The position numbers and the translations under genes were made by a program. From Arthrobacter sp. MAHUQ-56 (GTDB taxonomy: Bacteria > Actinomycetota > Actinomycetes > Actinomycetales > Micrococcaceae): DNA of 64,000 bases. Position 1 is the first letter of the stretch; each line of letters opens with the position of its first letter. The notes under the pieces are model-generated. The model was not told the origin of the DNA. It ran no database searches and worked only from the letters and a program-made list of their open reading frames with translations. Location: assembly GCF_019710585.1 (NCBI RefSeq), contig NZ_JAIFZQ010000016.1, positions 372,001-436,000 of the forward strand, given 5' to 3'. Shown piece after piece: positions 59,860 to 64,000 of the stretch.

Positions 59860-61344
59860 TCAGCGCCTGGTTCCGGGAAGGCGCACGGCGAACTCTGTCC
59901 TGCCGGGCCGGGAGGCCAGTTCCACGGTGCCGCCATGGGCTTTGACGATCGACTCCACGATGGAAAGCCCCAGCCCGGACGAACCCTCCCCGGATGAGCC
60001 TTCCGCGCCGGAACGGGCTGCGTCCGCCCGGGCGAAGCGCGAGAAGATCCTGCCCTGGAACTCCGCAGGGATACCTGGCCCGTCGTCGGTCACAGTGACC
60101 ACCACGCTGCCGTCGGCCGAGCGCATCACACCGGTAGTCACCGTGGTGCCCACGGGCGTGTGCTTGCGTGCATTCGAGAGCAGGTTTGCCAGTACCTGGT
60201 GCAGTTGGATGGTGTCCCCGCGGACGGAGACGGGTTCGTCGGGCAACTGCAGCTGCCAGGTGTGGTCCGGTGCCATCACCTTTTCGTCACTGACGGTTTC
60301 GACCACGAGTTGGGTCAGATCCACGTCGGTGGTGTCGGGCGCCTTGCCTTCGTCCAGCCTGGCCAGCAGCAGCAGGTCCTCCACCAGCGCCGTCATCCGC
60401 TCGGACTGGCTTTGCACCCGACCCAGCGACTTCCAGCCGTCTTCGGTGAGGGTCTCAGTCATGCGCATCAGTTCGGTATAACCGCGGATCGCCGTCAGCG
60501 GGGTCCGGAGCTCATGGGAGGCATCGGCCACGAACTGCCGCACTTTCATTTCGCTGCGCTGCCGTGCCTCCAGCGCGTTGGAGACGTTGTCCAGCATCAG
60601 GTTCAGCGCATGGCCAACGCTGCCCACCTCGGTCCCGGGGTGGGCAGCGGCGGGCGGGACACGCACGGCCAGCGCCACTTCGCCGGCATCAAGCGGCAGC
60701 TGCGACACCTTGGTCGCGACGTCGGACAACTGCTCCAGCGGCCGCATGGTCCGGCGGATCAGGGCGGTTCCGGCCAGTCCGATCAGGGCCAGGCCGCCGA
60801 GGGACACCAACACCATGGTCAGCACGAGCGACGCCTCGGTATTTTGCTTCGTCGCCAGCGGCAGTCCAGTAATCACCACGTCTCCGTAAGGGGTTGCAGT
60901 CGCCAGAAGCCGGTAATCGCCCTTGGAGAGCGTCCGGTTAACGGGTTCTCCGTTGTGGGGGAGTGCCTCCAGGATGGTGACGTCCCGGGCCGTCAGGGCG
61001 GTGCGGGTCGCGTCGGAGGACAGGAAACCGGCTGCACTGCCCACCTGCCCGTTCACCACCCGGGCGTTGAGCGTGCCGACGCTCTGTCCGCGCGCGTCCA
61101 GCGGGTCGGGGCGTCCTGAGGGGTTGCCCTCGGGCGGGCGGCCGCGGGAGGCCTGCATCAATTGCGAATCCAGCTGGTTGGTGAGGACCACGTCCATGGT
61201 GGCGTAGCTGACGACTCCGATCGCACTGGAGATCGCTACCAGCAGGGCCATGGAGAGCAGGATCAGGCGGGTGCGGAGGTGCCAGGTGGAAGGGTTGAAC
61301 CAGGACCGGCCCGCAGGCCGGGGAACACTGGAAAGCGACGGCAT
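59860..61344 (-). CDS. sensor histidine kinase
   Basis: A 494-residue membrane histidine kinase. TM1 is at about residues 25-50 and TM2 at ~175-195, flanking a ~125-residue extracellular sensor. A HAMP domain follows, then the H-box DASHELRTPLTAIRGYTELM (phosphoacceptor His), the N box HQVLANLLSNARKHTP, the G1 box VTDDGPGIP and G2 SSGLGLSIVESIV. It pairs with the response regulator gene located 12 bases upstream on the same strand. The sensed signal is unknown. A Ser/Gly-rich insertion (AARSGAEGSSGEGSSG) lies between G1 and G2. Confidence 0.92.
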   Translation of the reverse strand: MPSLSSVPRPAGRSWFNPSTWHLRTRLILLSMALLVAISSAIGVVSYATMDVVLTNQLDSQLMQASRGRPPEGNPSGRPDPLDARGQSVGTLNARVVNGQVGSAAGFLSSDATRTALTARDVTILEALPHNGEPVNRTLSKGDYRLLATATPYGDVVITGLPLATKQNTEASLVLTMVLVSLGGLALIGLAGTALIRRTMRPLEQLSDVATKVSQLPLDAGEVALAVRVPPAAAHPGTEVGSVGHALNLMLDNVSNALEARQRSEMKVRQFVADASHELRTPLTAIRGYTELMRMTETLTEDGWKSLGRVQSQSERMTALVEDLLLLARLDEGKAPDTTDVDLTQLVVETVSDEKVMAPDHTWQLQLPDEPVSVRGDTIQLHQVLANLLSNARKHTPVGTTVTTGVMRSADGSVVVTVTDDGPGIPAEFQGRIFSRFARADAARSGAEGSSGEGSSGLGLSIVESIVKAHGGTVELASRPGRTEFAVRLPGTRR

Positions 61345-61356
61345 GCGTTTCCTTGG

Positions 61357-62097
61357 TCAGTCCGCGGGCTTGATGACGTAGCCCGCCCCGCGCACGGTGT
61401 GGATCATTGGCGGGTGGTTGGCGTCGATCTTCTTGCGCAGGTAGGAAATGTAGAGTTCCACAATGTTGGCCTGGCCGCCAAAGTCGTAGTCCCACACGTG
61501 GTCCAGGATCTGCGCCTTGCTGACCACGCGCTTGGGGTTCTCCATCAGGTAGCGCAGCAGCTCGAACTGCGTTGCCGTCAGCTGGACGTCCTCTCCGGCG
61601 CGGGTGACCTCGCGGGTGTCCACGTTCAGGATCAGGTCGCCCACCACCAGTTCGGCAGTGTCCATGGCGGCAACGCCGGAGCGCTGGACCAGGCGATGCA
61701 GGCGCAGCAGGACCTCTTCCATGCTGAAGGGCTTGGTGACGTAGTCGTCCCCGCCGGCCGCGAGGCCCACGATCCGGTCCTGGACGTCGTCCTTGGCGGT
61801 GAGGAAGAGCGCGGGCACCTCCGGCGCGAAGGCGCGGATCCTGCCGAGCAACTCCACGCCGTCGAAGCCCGGGAGCATGACGTCCAACACCAGGACATCG
61901 GGATGGAAATCCTTGGCGAGCTTCACCGCGGTGGGCCCGTCCGCGGCGACGGCCACTGACCAGCCAGCCATGCGCAGGCCCATGCTCATCAGCTCGGAAA
62001 GGCTCGGCTCGTCGTCCACCACCAGGGCGCGGATCGGGGAACCGTCAGGGTGTGTGAGCTGCGGAAGGTTGTTGGTCATGGAGTGCGGGGATGCCAT
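61357..62097 (-). CDS. OmpR/PhoB-family response regulator
   Basis: A 246-residue regulator with an N-terminal receiver (ALVVDDEPSLSE, phosphoacceptor Asp in VLVLDVMLPGFDG, Lys in DDYVTKPFSMEE) and a C-terminal winged helix (LTATQFELLRYLMENPKRVVSKAQILDHVW). It is similar in architecture to TrcR/PrrA-type actinobacterial regulators. The kinase gene follows after 12 bases. GGAGAG precedes the ATG, and a -10-like TAGGCT is at 62169-62164. Targets are unknown. Confidence 0.93.
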   Translation of the reverse strand: MASPHSMTNNLPQLTHPDGSPIRALVVDDEPSLSELMSMGLRMAGWSVAVAADGPTAVKLAKDFHPDVLVLDVMLPGFDGVELLGRIRAFAPEVPALFLTAKDDVQDRIVGLAAGGDDYVTKPFSMEEVLLRLHRLVQRSGVAAMDTAELVVGDLILNVDTREVTRAGEDVQLTATQFELLRYLMENPKRVVSKAQILDHVWDYDFGGQANIVELYISYLRKKIDANHPPMIHTVRGAGYVIKPAD

Positions 62098-62340
62098 GGG
62101 ACAACTCTCCGTTCTGTCGGTTTGCCGATGCTTTGCGGTTCCTGTGCTGCAGCTGTGAGCCCAAGCCTAGCCACCTGGCTGGTGCGGCGGGACGGGGCCG
62201 GGCACGCCGTTTGCCCGTTGGTAGTGAGGCCGCAGCCGGCTTGGCCTGCCGCACAGCCCGTGCACAGCAACGCGGAAGACCCTGTTGGATGCTCATCGCC
62301 GGCGTCCCCAACTCACGCGTCCATGCTCATCGCCGGCATC

Positions 62341-62392
62341 TCCTGCCTTCAGCGCCGGCGTAGGCGCAAAAATTCTTCGCTGAAGGCAGGAC
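62341..62392. repeat. 14-bp inverted repeat with a 24-base loop
   Basis: TCCTGCCTTCAGCG (62341-62354) and CGCTGAAGGCAGGA (62379-62392) are exact complements. The loop is C/G then A/T-rich (AAAAATTCTT). There is no T-run, so it is not a standard terminator; it may be an RNA element of an unknown transcript. Confidence 0.5.
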
Positions 62393-62611
62393 GCGGACTG
62401 GACAAGCTGCGGCCGGGGTTGGCGATTCTATGTCAAGCGCGTGAAATTTACTGCGATTCGGTAAACGAGGATCTGAGCGAACGAAATTCTGTATTAGGTC
62501 AACTGCCGGGCTTCGCCTTGGATAACGAACGTTATTCTTTGCTCCACACAGAATCGTGATCTGCAACACAATTCGCGGATTTGTCTCACCATGCGGACGA
62601 TTTGGTCCATT

Positions 62612-62636
62612 GTTACTTGCAAGTTGTCATTGTTAC
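62612..62636 (+). promoter_or_regulatory. GTTAC direct repeats upstream of the winged-helix gene
   Basis: GTTAC at 62612-62616 and 62632-62636, 20 bases apart, with GTTGT between them at 62623, reproduces the 0/+11/+20 geometry seen before the transglycosylase gene. They lie within two exact copies of CATTGTTAC. Probably a site for an OmpR-type regulator, by symmetry and position only. Confidence 0.4.
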
Positions 62637-62876
62637 GCGGCACACTTCCAATGTGAACAAGAACTCAACAGCACCTGCAGCCGCAGAATATTGGCCCAGC
62701 ACATCCGCTGCTGCCGACATGCGCTGTTGTCGAATGCACGCCTGACCTTCCCACCCTTCGAAGTTCTTAGGCATTCGCCCACCCAGCCCAGCGTCGGGCG
62801 CCCCTCCCGGTCCGTGAGACGGGAAAGACAGCATTCGAGCCGCGAAGGCGGCCATTCACATTGAGGTAAGCATTCC

Positions 62877-63743
62877 ATGTCAGTTGCATCCGGATACGTC
62901 CACATCTCTGTCCGTAACGCCGCCAAGGCAGGCCAGGCCTCCGGCCTGCGTCCCGGATTCGGGCCGCGCCCCTCCTTGGCACCTTCGTCCTCCGGAAGCA
63001 GCTTCCCCGCCCCGGGCTACGCTCCCCAGGGCTACAACCCCAATTCCTACGGCCAGCTTCGTGCCGTCCACCCGGCCGAGTCCGCTCCCATCACGGCTCC
63101 TACCCCTGTGGTGGCAGGTTCAAACCCGGTACGTCCGGTAGCCAACGACAACGTCGCCCGCGGGTTCGTGCTCTACATGGGAATTGACGAGGAGACTGCT
63201 GCGGCAGCAGGCACTTCCATCGCCAAGCTCGCCCAGGAGATCCGCGCCTACGCCCAGTCCCTGGTATCCGGTGCAGAGAGCTACGCAGCTGTTGCTGTAG
63301 CCCCGGCCGGCACCCCCGGTTCCGCGCTCGACGTCGTCCGTTCCACCTTTGGCGACCCCACCGTCAACGCCCGCCAGCGCACCGAGGCACCGCGCCCCGC
63401 CCAGCCGCAGGAGCCGCGCCCGTCCGGCGTCCTGATCGACCTTGCCCGCCGCGAAGTCCACCTCGACGGCGAATCGCTGAACCTGACCTTCAAAGAGTTC
63501 GAACTGCTGAACTACCTGGTGGAAAACGGCACCCGCACCGTGGGCCGCGACGAACTCCTCGAAGGCCTGTGGCGCAACGCCGAAGAGGTGCCCAACGAGC
63601 GCACCATCGACGTCCACATCCGCCGCCTCCGCTCCAAGCTGGGCCGCCTCGCCAACACCGTTCGCACGGTCCGTGGCCAGGGCTACCGGTTCTACGAGCA
63701 CCCGGAGGTCATCGTCTGGGCCGCTCCGGAATACTCCATCTAG
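62877..63743 (+). CDS. orphan OmpR-type winged-helix regulator without receiver domain
   Basis: A 288-residue protein. The first ~95 residues are a low-complexity Pro/Ser/Gly region, residues ~96-150 form a small alpha/beta segment (ARGFVLYMGIDEETAAAAGTS), and the C-terminal ~100 residues are an OmpR/PhoB winged helix (LTFKEFELLNYLVENGTRTVGRDELLEGLW, RTIDVHIRRLRSKLG, TVRGQGYRFYE). There is no receiver Asp, so it is not a classical response regulator; the N-terminal part must provide regulation or dimerisation. GAGGTAAG lies upstream of ATG 62877. A terminator follows. The role is unknown. Confidence 0.82.
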   Translation: MSVASGYVHISVRNAAKAGQASGLRPGFGPRPSLAPSSSGSSFPAPGYAPQGYNPNSYGQLRAVHPAESAPITAPTPVVAGSNPVRPVANDNVARGFVLYMGIDEETAAAAGTSIAKLAQEIRAYAQSLVSGAESYAAVAVAPAGTPGSALDVVRSTFGDPTVNARQRTEAPRPAQPQEPRPSGVLIDLARREVHLDGESLNLTFKEFELLNYLVENGTRTVGRDELLEGLWRNAEEVPNERTIDVHIRRLRSKLGRLANTVRTVRGQGYRFYEHPEVIVWAAPEYSI

Positions 63744-63750
63744 GTTTCAC

Positions 63751-63788
63751 GCGAAAGCGCCTGCCCCACTGGGCGGGCGCTTCCGCGT
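63751..63788 (+). terminator. hairpin terminator of the winged-helix gene
   Basis: CGCGAAAGCGCCTGCCC (63751-63767) pairs with 63772-63788 with one mismatch and one wobble, 4-base loop, then TTCCCC. It lies 7 bases after the stop. Confidence 0.75.
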
Positions 63789-63834
63789 TCCCCTGCCACT
63801 GTGGACCGAACCGCCTGGCGCTAGGCTTTAGCCA

Positions 63835-64000
63835 TGAGTTCGCACCATGTCCGACGCCTTGTGATCATGCGCCATGCCAAGGCTGACTGGCCCGGTGGCG
63901 TAGCCGACCATGAGCGGCCGCTGGAGGAGCGCGGACACCGGGAAGCGCCGCTGGCCGGCCGGTGGCTGCTCAAGCACAACATCGTCCCGGACTTCATCCT
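63835..64000 (+). CDS. SixA-like histidine phosphatase, 5' part only
   Basis: Only the first 55 residues are present: VRRLVIMRHAKADWPGG holds the RHG-type catalytic motif (here R-H-A) of histidine phosphatases, and DHERPLEERGHREAPLAGRWL is the usual following helix of the SixA group. TAGGCT ends 6 bases before ATG 63835, so the transcript is probably leaderless. The rest of the gene lies beyond base 64000. Confidence 0.8.

Larger units (their letters stand above)
62098..62876. other. 779-bp non-coding region between the response regulator and the winged-helix gene
   Basis: I see no protein gene here. The left part (62098-62180) holds the response-regulator promoter. Next is a 15-base direct repeat ATGCTCATCGCCGGC (62289-62303 and 62323-62337) and a 14-base inverted repeat (62341-62354/62379-62392). 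Bases ~62430-62640 are distinctly more A/T-rich than the surroundings and contain ATAACGAACGTTAT (62522-62535) and CATTGTTAC twice (62608, 62628). The right part probably is the promoter and leader of the winged-helix gene. A small RNA cannot be excluded. Confidence 0.5.

Noticed and set aside
62289..62337. Start of a CRISPR-like array from the 15-base direct repeat
   Set aside because: Only two copies, 34 bases apart, no further repeats and no cas genes in the window.

Overview
The window is GC-rich, gene-dense chromosomal DNA of a high-GC Gram-positive bacterium. An Arthrobacter/Pseudarthrobacter-type member of the Micrococcaceae is the best guess, from protein similarity as I recall it, a mycothiol-dependent type maleylpyruvate isomerase, many GTG starts and a DUF222/HNH protein. 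No search was run. There are no insertion sequences, prophage genes or CRISPR arrays. About 56 protein genes, one tRNA-Ser(CGA), one probable c-di-AMP (ydaO-type) riboswitch and about nine hairpin terminators can be supported.

Layout. 1-5 kb: end of a macro-domain gene, an RluA-type pseudouridine synthase, an ArsR/SRPBCC pair, and a divergent MocR regulator/YczE membrane protein pair. 5-11 kb: the overlapping lhr-nei DNA-repair pair. 11-16.5 kb: envelope and redox genes (membrane protein, FAD/Rieske oxidoreductase, DUF4232 lipoprotein, YcnI copper-binding protein with a membrane neighbour) and small unknowns, including a 17-residue Cys-rich peptide ORF. 16.6-28 kb: a 5-oxoproline/glutamine region with an NRAMP-like transporter and DUF1445 protein, a GntR/FCD regulator, biotin carboxylase, a fused PxpB-PxpC, PxpA, then PucR regulator-glutaminase-ThDP enzyme. 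28-34.5 kb: a complete 3-hydroxybenzoate/gentisate pathway (MFS transporter, 3-hydroxybenzoate 6-hydroxylase, gentisate dioxygenase, maleylpyruvate isomerase, fumarylpyruvate hydrolase) with an IclR regulator. 34.6-48.6 kb: a LacI regulator and a ten-gene sugar/uronate operon (ABC importer, two TIM-barrel isomerases around a Gfo/Idh/MocA oxidoreductase, glucuronate isomerase, fructuronate reductase, mannonate dehydratase, and a gluconokinase fused to a family 3 glycoside hydrolase). 48.6-53.7 kb: a Rho_N-domain protein, a hydrolase, a CPBP protease, a YCII protein, tRNA-Ser and a DUF222/HNH protein. 53.7-56.3 kb: a three-gene set of BchC-like dehydrogenase, degenerate 6-pyruvoyl-tetrahydropterin synthase homologue and glycosyltransferase. 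56.3-64 kb: tadA, PAP2 phosphatase, upp, a VOC protein, a riboswitch-controlled secreted transglycosylase, a two-component system, an orphan winged-helix regulator and the start of a SixA-like phosphatase.

How it works together. The regulators can be tied to targets by repeats visible in the DNA. TTGTTNAACAA sites occur in front of both the NRAMP/DUF1445 operon and the pxp operon and fit the FCD-GntR protein between them. TTCTG-N5-CAGAA sites occur in the gentisate promoter and across the iclR start. A nested TGGCAA/TTGCCA array overlaps the promoter of the uronate operon next to the LacI gene. Many start codons sit exactly 6 bases after a -10-like hexamer, which suggests leaderless mRNAs are common here.

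The best candidates for undescribed biology are the dehydrogenase/PTPS-like/glycosyltransferase trio, whose PTPS protein lacks the usual active-site residues; the gluconokinase-GH3 fusion with its oxidoreductase/TIM-barrel neighbours; and the NRAMP-like transporter of the 5-oxoproline region, which lacks the metal-binding motifs.
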